From an uncultured Alphaproteobacteria bacterium (GTDB lineage Bacteria > Pseudomonadota > Alphaproteobacteria > MPNO01 > UBA2964): a stretch of DNA of 64,000 bases. The notes below the pieces were generated by a model, which did no database searches, was not told the DNA's origin, and saw nothing but the letters and a program-made list of their open reading frames with translations. Positions within the stretch are counted from its first letter, which is position 1. The number at the start of each line of letters is the position of its first letter. Shown piece by piece: positions 1 through 9,157 of the stretch. Where the stretch lies: the NCBI GenBank assembly GCA_943787225.1, contig CALSLP010000001.1, forward strand, positions 434,001-498,000, given 5' to 3'. The translations under genes were made by a program, and so were the position numbers.

Positions 1-684
1 AAGCCGCTAAAGACGTTGGGGCGGCGCGCCAAAATTATCACCCTGTCCAAATCGCAAGGCCTCCACCGTCTTGAGTTTCGCAATGCCAATCAATTCAAAT
101 CGGAGAACAGTACCGCTAAGAACCATGGTCACCAGGATCATGGACACCAACACGGAACCACCGATCAACATTTCTGGCTCGACCCGGTCAATGCCGTAGC
201 CTTCTCAAAAACAATAGAAGCGACACTGACGCGCATCGATCCAGCGAACGCGCAGGTTTATACATCAAACGCCACACAGCTGCGCGCCCGCCTCAATGCA
301 CTGCAACGAGAGACCGCCGCCAAACTACGCCACCTGCGGCACAGGCGCTTTTTCGTTTTCCACGATGCCTATCAATATTTCGAACGCCGTTTTGGCTTAT
401 CAGCAAGCGGTGCAATCATATTTCATCCGGATATTCCCTTAAGCGCCAAACGGGTTTCACAAATTCAGAACAGCATCAAAAAGGCTGGACCGGTATGCGT
501 TTTTTCCGAACCCCAGTTCAATCCGAAATCGGTGAAACTGGTCACCAGAGGCACCGCAGCACGCTTGGCCGTCATCGATCCCATCGGGTCAACACTATCG
601 GCTGGCCCCGATCTCTATTTCCAGCTGATCAAAAAAATCGGCGCCTCATTCGAAAAATGCTTTTCCGACGCTCGTCGTCACTGA
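1..684 (+). CDS. znuA: ZnuA-like zinc ABC transporter substrate-binding protein (5' end outside window)
   Basis: Periplasmic solute-binding subunit of a high-affinity zinc ABC importer. The reading frame is open from base 1, so the signal peptide and N-terminal lobe are missing. About 227 residues remain. The visible part has the family's His/Asp-rich metal-capturing loop (HGHQDHGHQHG, bases about 124-155) followed directly by the TDQHFWLDP segment, then a second lobe with FVFHDAYQYFERRFGL. This combination is typical of ZnuA and the wider cluster A-1 metal receptors. No znuB or znuC is seen downstream; they may lie upstream. Zinc over manganese is inferred from the His-rich loop. Confidence 0.88.
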   Translation, partial: KPLKTLGRRAKIITLSKSQGLHRLEFRNANQFKSENSTAKNHGHQDHGHQHGTTDQHFWLDPVNAVAFSKTIEATLTRIDPANAQVYTSNATQLRARLNALQRETAAKLRHLRHRRFFVFHDAYQYFERRFGLSASGAIIFHPDIPLSAKRVSQIQNSIKKAGPVCVFSEPQFNPKSVKLVTRGTAARLAVIDPIGSTLSAGPDLYFQLIKKIGASFEKCFSDARRH

Positions 685-786
685 CAGCGACCTTGCGATG
701 GCGCTTTCTCCCGGCAGCTTGATTTGATAAAACAGATCGAACAAGGGTGAAACACTCGGTCCCCTCACAGGGACACCGGAGGCAAC

Positions 787-1620
787 ATGGACGGCACAGG
801 CAGCAACTCAACCTATCAGGCGATCACGGTAACACCCGCAAGTCCGACCCTTGGCGCGGAGATCAGCAATATTGACCTTACCCGCCCGCTTTCGGATATT
901 GAGCTCGCAGAGATCAAACGCGCCTTCACGGAACATTGCGTTTTGTTTTTCCGTGACCAGCATATCAGCTTCGAAGACCATGTGCGCCTCGGTGAATATT
1001 TTGGCCCGATTGGGTCGCATGTCGGGACGAATACAAACAGCAAGCTCACGGATGATCCGCGGGTTCGTAAATTTCACTTTGATGAAAATTCACCCACAGT
1101 ATCTGGTCATGTCTGGCATACCGATCAATCCTGTGCTGAGTTCCCGCCGCTCGGTAGTATTTTGTACAACCAGATCATCCCACCGAATGGCGGCGGCGAC
1201 ACCATGTTCGCCAGTATGTATGCCGCTTATGAGGGGCTCTCCGACCGGATGCAGAATTATCTTGAAGGACTCACAGCCTGGCATGACGGCGTGCCAACTT
1301 TTGGCCCGGGAACGCCCAACGCCACCCATCCTGTCATCGTCAAACATCCGGTAAGCGGCCGCAAGCTGATCTATGTAAACAGGGGATTCACCAAGCGGAT
1401 TAACGAGGTCTCATCGACTGAAAGCGAAGGTATCTTGCGCTTCCTGTGGGATCATTGCGTCCTGCCCGAATATTGCCACCGCTTCCGCTGGGAGCCGCAT
1501 TCCATCGCATTTTGGGATAACCGCTGCGCCCAGCATCGCGCGACCAATGATTATCTGCCTAATGTCCGTTCAGGATATCGGGTCCAGATTGAAGGTGTCG
1601 TCGGTCCAGTCGCCGCCTAA
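787..1620 (+). CDS. TauD/TfdA-family 2-oxoglutarate/Fe(II) dioxygenase
   Basis: 277-residue cytosolic non-haem iron dioxygenase of the TauD/TfdA family. These enzymes couple oxidative decarboxylation of 2-oxoglutarate to hydroxylation of a small substrate. The iron facial triad is visible: H111 and D113 in VWHTDQS, and distal H250 in CAQHRATNDY. R261 or R265 in NVRSGYRVQIEG would bind the 2-oxoglutarate carboxylate. Length is normal for the family. A strong GGAGG at 777-781 sets the start. The gene stands alone between znuA and a convergent GST gene. The substrate (taurine, alkyl sulfate, aryloxyacetate or other) cannot be assigned. Confidence 0.9.
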   Translation: MDGTGSNSTYQAITVTPASPTLGAEISNIDLTRPLSDIELAEIKRAFTEHCVLFFRDQHISFEDHVRLGEYFGPIGSHVGTNTNSKLTDDPRVRKFHFDENSPTVSGHVWHTDQSCAEFPPLGSILYNQIIPPNGGGDTMFASMYAAYEGLSDRMQNYLEGLTAWHDGVPTFGPGTPNATHPVIVKHPVSGRKLIYVNRGFTKRINEVSSTESEGILRFLWDHCVLPEYCHRFRWEPHSIAFWDNRCAQHRATNDYLPNVRSGYRVQIEGVVGPVAA

Positions 1621-1641
1621 GCGCTACTTTTTAAAAAGCGG

Positions 1642-2454
1642 CTATTTAAATGCGGCGATATATTCATGTCGGCGTTCACCGATGCGCGCACTTATTTTAG
1701 CACCGGCCTCAATCATTTCATCGACCTCATCGACACTCAACTTGGTCGCTATTTCAGCCTGATAACACGGGCGGGATTTCACCCGCTGCCACCAGCTTTG
1801 CACCAGGGGACGATCAGCAATCCAGTGATCGAGAATTTGCAAATATTCAAGCCGCGCCACAAAGGGAGCCAGATTGATCTCCGCCAGGCTGAACATATTG
1901 CCGGACAGCCAATCATCGCCACCAGCAAGCGCTTCATCCATCAGCTTGAACGCGATCTCATAGGCGCCGATGCCGCGCAGCACATAGGGTGATTCCACCC
2001 CGTCTTCATAGGTCGACATAAAGCGGTCACGCCGTGCCGCATCGCCGACATTGCGAAAGCGCTGCTGCCGTTGTTCCTCTGTCTGGTTTTTCATCCGGTC
2101 ACGGAACATCGCCGAGAAAGAGAAAACCACGACACCCTCGAACAACCCTTCATCAACCGCCTTACCCCATAGCCGCATCTGCGCCCGTTCGGCCGGATGG
2201 ACAGGGCTGAGGGATGGCTCGGGATAGGTCTCGTCGAGATATTCGCAAATTAAAGTCGATTCCCGCATCGCATAGCCATCATGGATCAGCGTCGGCACAT
2301 AGGCCTTGGGGTTCAGTTTAAGGTATTCCGGGTCATACTGCGCGTTGACGAACAAATTGACTTCATGACTTTCCCACTCGACGCCTTTCTCGAACAGAGT
2401 CATCCGGACCTTCTGGGCACAAACTGAATTCTCGAAATGGTAGAGCTTAAGCAT
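1642..2454 (-). CDS. Glutathione S-transferase family protein
   Basis: 270-residue cytosolic GST. The thioredoxin-like N-terminal domain begins MLKLYHFENSVCAQKVRM, carries the cis-Pro loop YVPTLIHDG and the glutathione gamma-glutamyl-binding ES pair (MRESTLICEYLDE), and is followed by an all-alpha domain. The C-terminal domain is somewhat longer than in compact bacterial GSTs. It is convergent with the dioxygenase gene, 21 bases away. Possible roles are detoxification or maleylacetoacetate/dehalogenase-type chemistry, and the sequence does not choose between them. Confidence 0.88.
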   Translation of the reverse strand: MLKLYHFENSVCAQKVRMTLFEKGVEWESHEVNLFVNAQYDPEYLKLNPKAYVPTLIHDGYAMRESTLICEYLDETYPEPSLSPVHPAERAQMRLWGKAVDEGLFEGVVVFSFSAMFRDRMKNQTEEQRQQRFRNVGDAARRDRFMSTYEDGVESPYVLRGIGAYEIAFKLMDEALAGGDDWLSGNMFSLAEINLAPFVARLEYLQILDHWIADRPLVQSWWQRVKSRPCYQAEIATKLSVDEVDEMIEAGAKISARIGERRHEYIAAFK

Positions 2455-2553
2455 TTCTGGTTCCCATCACACACATTTGGCGATAAAAATTTGATCACGC
2501 TGAACTCTATGCAGACGGTGTAATACTGTCCACCGAACAACTTTGGATAACCG

Positions 2554-3864
2554 ATGAATAGCCGCAGCCAGTTCGATCAACTTTTTGAGAAAGGGAGAAA
2601 AGCCCATGATTTGGGCAATATCGCCGAAGCTGAAGCCTGTTACATCGAATCGATGAAAATTGCGCCCGGACACCCTGATGTCTTGCACCTGATGGGGGTG
2701 CTGTATGGCCAAACAGGATATCTGGATGATGCGGAACAATTAATTAAAAAAGCGCTTAAGTCTTTGCCGGACGACCCGATCTATCTTTACAACTACGGAA
2801 ACGTTCTAGTGGAAATGAAGCGTTGGAATGATGCCGCCAAGATCTATGCTCGCGCTACCCAACAAGCACCTAAAAATCCAGACATCGCATTCAGCTTAGC
2901 ACTAACCCTCAAAAAACTGAGTAAACTGGATGCTGCAGAGGAATTCTTCCGTCAGGTCATCCGCCTAAACAAGAATCATGCTCATGCCCTGGCCGAATTA
3001 TCAGGAATTTTGGAAAAGAAAGGCACACTGGAAGAAGCCATCGCACTGCAGGAAAGGGCAATTGAACTGGAGCCAAATACAGCCAATTTCTATGTTAACC
3101 TAGGCGCAATAAAACTCAAAAAAGGTCAGTGGGATGCTGCTCTGATCCTCTTAGATAAAGCCTTGGTATTGGAGAAATGGCATGTCCCTGCATTGGCGAT
3201 AAAGGCCGTCGCCCATTTTGAGAAAGGTGACGACGCCACCGCGCTTAATCTCGTCGATCCACACGCGCAACTTTTCGTTACTAACCTACCGTTACCACCC
3301 GACATCGAACAATCTTCATTAATAGAAGCAATGGTCAAACACCCAAGCCGCGAATGGGAACGGGTTGCCACAACGACAAAAGACGGGGCCCAAACGGGAA
3401 ACCTTCTTTCAGACCCAAATCCACTGATAAACAAGTTTGTTTTAGGTCTTACATCAAAGATTGAAAAATTTATTCGAGCGCAAACACTCAACGCTCAAAA
3501 TCCATTTCTCACTCAAATACCAGACAGCTGGGGTTATAGTATTTGGGCAACGATCTTGGAGAAAGGCGGCCACCAAACACCGCACCTCCACCCATCCGCT
3601 TGGTTATCGGGCGTGTATTATCTAGAAGTCCCGCCAGAAGTCATGGATAACGCCAATACAGAGCACCAAGGTTGGATTGAATTTGGTGCTCCCGGCTATG
3701 GCATAACGCCGGTTCGTCCACCAATCCTCCGTCAGGTCATGCCCGAACCGGGGAAATTAATCTTTTTCCCGTCTTATTTCTTCCATCGGACAGTACCTCT
3801 TTCTGGCAATGCTCGTCGGATCAGTATCGCATTTGACGTCATTCCAACAACATGGCGGAAATGA
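2554..3864 (+). CDS. TPR-repeat protein with C-terminal 2OG-Fe(II) oxygenase domain
   Basis: 436 residues in two parts. Residues about 8-235 are tandem tetratricopeptide repeats (for example DDAEQLIKKAL, LEEAIALQERAIELEPN). Residues about 320-430 form a putative 2OG-Fe(II) oxygenase domain: the HLHPSAWLSGVYYL segment supplies H344/H346, H411 lies in FFPSYFFHRTVP, and an Arg pair follows at 421-422. This matches the architecture of the Pfam 2OG-FeII_Oxy_5 family, often found fused to TPRs or near glycosylation genes. Codon use is less GC-rich than in neighbouring catabolic genes, which may indicate a different history. The substrate is unknown; a protein or glycan target is an inference. Confidence 0.85.
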   Translation: MNSRSQFDQLFEKGRKAHDLGNIAEAEACYIESMKIAPGHPDVLHLMGVLYGQTGYLDDAEQLIKKALKSLPDDPIYLYNYGNVLVEMKRWNDAAKIYARATQQAPKNPDIAFSLALTLKKLSKLDAAEEFFRQVIRLNKNHAHALAELSGILEKKGTLEEAIALQERAIELEPNTANFYVNLGAIKLKKGQWDAALILLDKALVLEKWHVPALAIKAVAHFEKGDDATALNLVDPHAQLFVTNLPLPPDIEQSSLIEAMVKHPSREWERVATTTKDGAQTGNLLSDPNPLINKFVLGLTSKIEKFIRAQTLNAQNPFLTQIPDSWGYSIWATILEKGGHQTPHLHPSAWLSGVYYLEVPPEVMDNANTEHQGWIEFGAPGYGITPVRPPILRQVMPEPGKLIFFPSYFFHRTVPLSGNARRISIAFDVIPTTWRK

Positions 3865-3914
3865 ACCTTCACCGGTGAGTTTTACCTGTCGGTTTCTTCC
3901 TGTATAAACCTCTC

Positions 3915-3936
3915 ACCGGCCAGCTTCATGGCCGGT
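3915..3936. other. 8-bp perfect hairpin before the first Mo hydroxylase operon
   Basis: The arms ACCGGCCA and TGGCCGGT pair perfectly around a GCTTCA loop, 51 bases after the TPR gene and 24 bases before the FAD-subunit start. There is no U-tract, so a Rho-independent terminator is not supported. A leader hairpin or protein-binding site is possible. Confidence 0.4.
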
Positions 3937-3960
3937 CGGGAGACACATAAAGATTGAACG

Positions 3961-4818
3961 ATGAAACCTGCAGCATTTGAATATCACGCACCGACCACAA
4001 TCGACGAAGCGGTTGCCTTGCTGGCGGAACATGCACCGAATGACGGTCGCATTCTTGCCGGTGGCCAAAGCCTGGTGCCAACCATGGCATTCCGGCTGGC
4101 TCGGCCAACGCATCTCATAGACATTAATAATGTCGCTAAACTAGACAAGCTCGCCATAGAAGATGGCGCCTTGTGTATTGGCGCAACGGTACGGCACGCC
4201 CAGTTCCACACGCCGGCCTGTGATGGAATCCTCGGCCACCTGCTGACCAATGTCGTGAGCAATATCGCCCATTACCCGATCCGCCAACGCGGTACGTTCT
4301 GTGGCAGTATCGCCCATTCGGACCCTGCCTCGGAATGGTGCATGGTCGCCGCAACGCTGGATGCCACGATGGTAGCTCAGAGCGTTTCCGGTGAACGGCA
4401 CATAGCTGCGGCAGAGTTTTTCGAGACCGTCATGACCACATCGCTAAACGAAGACGAGCTTTTGCGAGAAGTCCGTATCCCTGTGCTCAGTGATGACACT
4501 GTCTATGGGTTTCAGGAATTCAATCGCCGCGCTGGTGACTTCGCGATCTCAATGAGCCTCGTCACATACCGGCTCGAAGCTGGGAAGATCGTTGACCCCC
4601 ATGTTGGCGTCGGTGGTGCCGAAGACCGGCCCCGCCGCATTACGGAAGCAGAAGCCGCTCTCGCCGGACAAAGTCCGGGAGACGATGCTTTCCGGGCTGC
4701 AGCAGAGGCTGCCGCCGCTGCAATTGACCCGATGGAAGACCATGCAACAAACGCTCAGTACCGCCGCGATCTTACCGCGACGCTGGTGCGCCGGGCGCTG
4801 GAGAATGCCGCATCATGA
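3961..4818 (+). CDS. Molybdenum hydroxylase FAD-binding medium subunit (CoxM/XdhB-type)
   Basis: 285-residue FAD subunit of a xanthine dehydrogenase/CO dehydrogenase-family hydroxylase. The family pattern is clear: the N-terminal segment KPAAFEYHAPTTIDEAVALL, the FAD pyrophosphate motif ILAGGQSLVPTM, and the second motif IAHYPIRQRGTFCGSIAHSDPASEWC. It passes electrons from the Fe-S subunit to an external acceptor. It is first in a tight three-gene operon; its stop overlaps the start of the 2Fe-2S subunit (ATGA-type, bases 4815-4818). The order M-S-L is that of CO dehydrogenase operons, but the substrate here is not CO by active-site motif (see the large subunit). Confidence 0.92.
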   Translation: MKPAAFEYHAPTTIDEAVALLAEHAPNDGRILAGGQSLVPTMAFRLARPTHLIDINNVAKLDKLAIEDGALCIGATVRHAQFHTPACDGILGHLLTNVVSNIAHYPIRQRGTFCGSIAHSDPASEWCMVAATLDATMVAQSVSGERHIAAAEFFETVMTTSLNEDELLREVRIPVLSDDTVYGFQEFNRRAGDFAISMSLVTYRLEAGKIVDPHVGVGGAEDRPRRITEAEAALAGQSPGDDAFRAAAEAAAAAIDPMEDHATNAQYRRDLTATLVRRALENAAS

Positions 4819-5297
4819 GTGACAAAAAAGACATAACGCTCACTATCAATGATCGAGATCATAACATCTCGGTCGACCCGCGCTGGACGCTTGCCGATGT
4901 CATCCGCGATCATTGCGGACAAACCGGTACACATCTTGGCTGCGAACATGGCATTTGCGGCGCCTGTACGGTTCTGGTTGACGATACGCCGGTCCGGTCC
5001 TGCCTGATGTTTGGTATTCAGGCCGATGGAAAAAAAATTCGCACAGTCGAGGGTCTCGCAAAGGGTAATGAGTATCACCCGCTGCAAAAGGCCTTTATGG
5101 AAAATCATGCACTGCAATGCGGCTATTGCACACCCGGCTTTCTGATGCTGGCAACCGGCATCCTGGAGGCACAACCCGATATCAGCGATGACGATCTGAA
5201 TGATGTTCTCTCATCCAACCTGTGCCGCTGCACTGGCTACGCCAATATCATCAAGGCCGTCCGTGCCGCGCGCGACGAAATGAAGGCAGCAAGCTGA
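4815..5297 (+). CDS. Molybdenum hydroxylase 2Fe-2S small subunit (CoxS-type)
   Basis: 160-residue iron-sulfur subunit. It has a plant-type ferredoxin cluster near the N-terminus (CEHGICGACTVL, with the fourth Cys in VRSCL) and a second all-helical 2Fe-2S domain with QCGYCTPGF and CRCTGYANI. Both clusters lie on the electron path from the Mo centre to FAD. The gene overlaps its FAD-subunit neighbour upstream by 4 bases, and its TGA overlaps the ATG of the large subunit by one base, so the three are translationally coupled. Confidence 0.94.
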   Translation: MSDKKDITLTINDRDHNISVDPRWTLADVIRDHCGQTGTHLGCEHGICGACTVLVDDTPVRSCLMFGIQADGKKIRTVEGLAKGNEYHPLQKAFMENHALQCGYCTPGFLMLATGILEAQPDISDDDLNDVLSSNLCRCTGYANIIKAVRAARDEMKAAS

Positions 5298-7618
5298 TGG
5301 CAACCGCAACAAACAGAATGCTCGGTCATCTAGGCGACAGCGTTGAGCGGCTGGAAGATCCACCGCTGGTCACCGGCAAAGGTCGTTTTGTTGGTGACAT
5401 CAATTTTCCTGATCAACTGCATATGCGGATCGTCCGCAGCGACCACGCCCACGGTAAGATCATATCTATCGATACATCAGCCGCTGAGGCCGTTCCCGGC
5501 GTCGTCGCGGTCTGGACCACCGAGGATATCGACGACGTGCCACCGATTGATTTCCGCGAAGGCAGCGATCCAACCCTGGCATTATTCCGGCAGTATCCGC
5601 TGGCCCGCGAGTTAGTACGCTATGTCGGCGATCCCGTCGCCGCGGTCTTTGCCGAAGACCCCTACACCGCTGAAGATGCCGCAGAGCTGGTAGTTATCGA
5701 AATTGAACCGCTTCCGGTTCTGATTAATGCCGATGATACGCCACAGGATTTCAAGGGCCAGGCAACAACCGAAGCCGCCATTGTCGAACAAGGGTATGGC
5801 GACATTGATACAACCTTCGCCAATGCTTTTAAGGTCGTCGAAATAGACGTAAAGGTGAGCCGTCATACAGGGGTTCCCATGGAATGCCGTGGCGCCATCG
5901 GTCGTTATGACGAAGCCCGCGACGTTCTTGAGATGTATGGTGCGGCCAAAGTCCCCCATCGTAATCGGGATACGCTGTGCCGGATGCTCAATCGGCCAGC
6001 CTCCGGCGTGCATTTGTTCGAAGGCCATACCGGCGGCGGATTTGGCATCCGTGGTGAACTTTATCCGGAAGATGTCCTGGTTTGTGTCGCCGCTATGCGG
6101 CTGCACCGACCGGTAAAATGGATCGAAGATCGCCGTGAACATTTGATGGCGGCCAACCATTCCCGCCAGCAACGCCATATCATCCGCGCCGCTGTGGCCG
6201 AAGATGGTGAAGTTGTTGGGCTGGATGATGAACTTTATCTCGATCAGGGCGGCTATATCCGCACCCACGGCACCCGCGTTGCCAATATGACAACGGGCAC
6301 ACTGCCCGGGCCATACCGCTTTCCGGTATACCGGTCGATTTGTCACTTCCGCCTGACCAATAAAACCCCGGCAGCGACTTATCGCTCACCGGGAAGATGC
6401 GAAAGCACGTTTGTACGTGAGCGTCTGATGGATGCCGTGGCCGTTGCGATGGATATGGACCCTATTGCTATCCGCCGCCGTAATCTGATCTCGCTTGAAG
6501 AAATGCCCTATGGCCGCGCCCTCGATGTATTAGGTGATTCCGTCGAGCATGACCCCGGCGATTACGCCGGACTGCTCGATCAGGGTCTGGCCCAGATCGG
6601 CTGGGATGACCTGCAGAAAACCCTCGCCGAACGCCGCGCAAATGGTGAAATGGTCGGTGCTGGTATCTCGATGTTCTTCGAGAAATCTGGTCTCGGCCCA
6701 TCAGATGGTGCCAAGATTTTCGTCGATAATGAAGGCTTTATTGAAGTCGTCACCGGTGGCGCCTCCATCGGCCAGGGTTTTGAAACCGCGATGGCGCAGA
6801 TCGCCGCCGAAGATCTCGGGACTGACTATCGCCGCATTCGCGTTGTCCATGGCCAGACAAACCGGATCGATTACGGGGTAGGCGCCCATGCGTCACGTGC
6901 AACCGTTCTGACCGGTACCGCTGTGAGCCTGACAGCCCAAGCCGTCCGCGCCAAAGCACTGGATATGGCAGCTGAACTGCTGCAAACATCAGCAGAGTCC
7001 TTGACCATCACCGACGGTGTTGTCCATTCAAAGGACAATCCAGCCGGTCCATCCCTTACGCTTGGCGAAATTGCCGAAGCCTTGATCCCGACTTCAAAGC
7101 TTCGCGGTGATCGCGAGCCTTATTTGAAGGGCGAGGAATGGTTTCACATCGACCACCAAACCTACCCCTATGGCCATCATATTGCCGTCGTGAAGGTTGA
7201 TCCGGATACCGGTGGCGTCGAGATTGAGAAATATTTCATCGCCTATGATATTGGCCGATCGATTAATCCAATGATGATTGAGGGTCAGCTGGTGGGTGGT
7301 TTGGCACAAGGTGTCGGCGGGGCCCTGTTTGAAGAATTCACCTATTCCGAAGCAGGCGACCCCCAAGCCGTAACCTTTGCTGATTATCTAATGCCAACCT
7401 TGCAGGAAATTCCCAATCCGGAAATTCTGTTGACCGAAGACTTTCCAAGCATTCGTACGCCGCTTGGGATTAAGGGAGCGGGTGAAGCTGGGATCACCGG
7501 TGCCGCCGGCGCTATCGCTTCGGCAATTGATAATGCCATTGGCATTCCCGGTGCTGTGACCGAAACACCCGTTTCTCCACAGCGTCTAAAGAAAATCTTG
7601 CGCAAACACGGCAAATAA
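5297..7618 (+). CDS. Molybdenum hydroxylase large (molybdopterin cytosine dinucleotide-binding) subunit, copy 1
   Basis: About 773 residues from the ATG at 5297 (MATATNRMLGH). A longer in-frame extension from 5222 lies inside the small-subunit gene and is unlikely. Aldehyde oxidase/xanthine dehydrogenase a/b hammerhead domain near the N-terminus (LEDPPLVTGKGRFVGDINFP), Mo-cofactor domains after it. The active-site loop reads TYRSPGR, unlike the form I CO dehydrogenase loop with its catalytic Cys, so a carbon-hydroxylating enzyme is more likely than CO oxidation. The catalytic Glu is in GIKGAGEAG near the C-terminus. It is clearly paralogous to the large subunit at 13968-16250. Confidence 0.92.
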   Translation: MATATNRMLGHLGDSVERLEDPPLVTGKGRFVGDINFPDQLHMRIVRSDHAHGKIISIDTSAAEAVPGVVAVWTTEDIDDVPPIDFREGSDPTLALFRQYPLARELVRYVGDPVAAVFAEDPYTAEDAAELVVIEIEPLPVLINADDTPQDFKGQATTEAAIVEQGYGDIDTTFANAFKVVEIDVKVSRHTGVPMECRGAIGRYDEARDVLEMYGAAKVPHRNRDTLCRMLNRPASGVHLFEGHTGGGFGIRGELYPEDVLVCVAAMRLHRPVKWIEDRREHLMAANHSRQQRHIIRAAVAEDGEVVGLDDELYLDQGGYIRTHGTRVANMTTGTLPGPYRFPVYRSICHFRLTNKTPAATYRSPGRCESTFVRERLMDAVAVAMDMDPIAIRRRNLISLEEMPYGRALDVLGDSVEHDPGDYAGLLDQGLAQIGWDDLQKTLAERRANGEMVGAGISMFFEKSGLGPSDGAKIFVDNEGFIEVVTGGASIGQGFETAMAQIAAEDLGTDYRRIRVVHGQTNRIDYGVGAHASRATVLTGTAVSLTAQAVRAKALDMAAELLQTSAESLTITDGVVHSKDNPAGPSLTLGEIAEALIPTSKLRGDREPYLKGEEWFHIDHQTYPYGHHIAVVKVDPDTGGVEIEKYFIAYDIGRSINPMMIEGQLVGGLAQGVGGALFEEFTYSEAGDPQAVTFADYLMPTLQEIPNPEILLTEDFPSIRTPLGIKGAGEAGITGAAGAIASAIDNAIGIPGAVTETPVSPQRLKKILRKHGK

Positions 7619-7651
7619 CCGTTCGCGCCATCGAGCAATAAGGAGATATCC

Positions 7652-9076
7652 GTGGCTAACAAGGATTTAAGAGACTGGATCAGCGACCTGGAGGCCAATG
7701 GCCAGCTGCAAGTTGTGTCCGGTGCGGACCGCGAGGAAGAAATTGGCGCAATCGTCGATATCTATATGCGGCAAATGACCAACCCGGCGGTGATGTTCGA
7801 TAACATCCCGGGCTACCCAAAAGATTTTCGGGTACTCGCCAATATCCTGACTTCCGTTCCCCGGATCAATCTCGCGCTTGGCGAGGATATCAATAAATCC
7901 GAAGTCGAGCTGGTCGATTACTGGCGCAAATACATGAAGGATCAGCCGACCCATGCGCCGGTTGAGGTCAATGGCGGACCGATCCTCGACAATGTGTTCG
8001 AAGGCGCGGACATCGACATTACCAAAATCCCGACACCGAAATGGCACGAGCATGATGGGGGCTATTTCATTGGCACCGCTTGCATGGTGGTCATGAAAGA
8101 CCCGGATTCAGGCTGGATCAACTATGGCGCCTATCGTGTCCAGTCACATGGACCCAACACGGCGTCGCTGATGACCTCCAAAGGCAAACATGGTGATATC
8201 ATCCGCGACAAATATCATGCGAAGGGCGAACCCTGCCCAATCGCCGTGGTTGTCGGCATGCACCCGGCTTTGTTTATGGTTGCCGGGCTCGAGATGCCTT
8301 ATGGCAAAAATGAATATGACAGTGCTGGTGGCCTGCTTGGCGAAGGCGTTGAAATCATCAACATGCCGAAGACCGGACTACCCGTGCCTGCCAATGCCGA
8401 GATTGCGTTTGAAGGCTATATCCACCCCGACGACCGGATCGATGAAGGCCCGCTTGGCGAATGGACTGGCTATTATGCCGGCGGGGCAACGACACAGCCT
8501 GCTATTCGGATCGAAACCTTTATGCACCGCGATGATCCCATTCTGATGGGTGCCATCCCGGCAGTGCCGCCGAATGATGACACGTTCTATCGCGGCACCT
8601 ATCGCTGTGGCGCCGTGTGGAACCAGCTCGAAGCGGCCGGTATTCCTGAAGTTAAAGGTGTCTGGGCGCATGAAGCGGGTGGCAGTCGGATGTGGCTCAC
8701 CGTTTCCATCAAGCAGATGTATGGCGGCCATTCCAAGCAGGCCGGACTCATCGCATCACAATGTCATGCCGGGGCCTACGCCAATCGCTGGGTGATCGTC
8801 GTCGATGACGATATCGATCCGGCTAATCTGAATGACGTGATCTGGTCGATGTGTACACGCTGCGACCCGCAGGATGGTGTTGAAATCCTCAATGGTTGCT
8901 GGAGCACCCATCTTGATCCCATGAGTTACAGCCACGAAGACCCGCGCAACTCGCGTGTCGTCGTCGATGCCTGTATTCCCTACCGCCGCAAGGACACCTT
9001 CCCGATCGTGGCCCGGAATTCGAAAGAGCTGGATGAACGGATCTTCAAGAAATTCGGCGACGTTCTTCCAAAGTAA
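7652..9076 (+). CDS. UbiD-family prenyl-FMN-dependent decarboxylase
   Basis: 474 residues with a GTG start fixed by AAGGAGA at 7640-7646. The UbiD-family core is recognisable: GEWTGYYAGG, the acidic stretch PNDDTFYRGTYR, and GHSKQAGLIASQCHAGAYANRWVIVVDDDI. These enzymes (de)carboxylate unsaturated or (hetero)aromatic acids with prenylated FMN. It lies 33 bases after the Mo hydroxylase operon on the same strand, so hydroxylation and decarboxylation of one substrate are plausible partners. No UbiX-type prenyltransferase is in the window, so the cofactor must be supplied from elsewhere. Confidence 0.9.
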   Translation: MANKDLRDWISDLEANGQLQVVSGADREEEIGAIVDIYMRQMTNPAVMFDNIPGYPKDFRVLANILTSVPRINLALGEDINKSEVELVDYWRKYMKDQPTHAPVEVNGGPILDNVFEGADIDITKIPTPKWHEHDGGYFIGTACMVVMKDPDSGWINYGAYRVQSHGPNTASLMTSKGKHGDIIRDKYHAKGEPCPIAVVVGMHPALFMVAGLEMPYGKNEYDSAGGLLGEGVEIINMPKTGLPVPANAEIAFEGYIHPDDRIDEGPLGEWTGYYAGGATTQPAIRIETFMHRDDPILMGAIPAVPPNDDTFYRGTYRCGAVWNQLEAAGIPEVKGVWAHEAGGSRMWLTVSIKQMYGGHSKQAGLIASQCHAGAYANRWVIVVDDDIDPANLNDVIWSMCTRCDPQDGVEILNGCWSTHLDPMSYSHEDPRNSRVVVDACIPYRRKDTFPIVARNSKELDERIFKKFGDVLPK

Positions 9077-9109
9077 CCGCTCTAAACACGGCGCAAAATG
9101 CGCAAACAA

Positions 9110-9133
9110 AAACGGGGCCGCAAGGCCCCGTTT
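9110..9133. terminator. Bidirectional Rho-independent terminator
   Basis: A perfect 10-bp stem, AAACGGGGCC/GGCCCCGTTT, closes a GCAA tetraloop. It sits between the convergent UbiD gene and the minus-strand Mo hydroxylase genes. T-rich sequence follows on the plus strand and an A-run precedes it, giving a U-tract for the minus strand, so it can serve both. Confidence 0.85.
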
Positions 9134-9157
9134 CCGTTTCAGCTTCTGTAGACTGAC

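Noticed and set aside
5222..5296. Longer N-terminus for Mo hydroxylase copy 1
   Set aside because: It would overlap the 2Fe-2S subunit by 75 bases and lacks a good RBS; the ATG at 5297 matches homologues.
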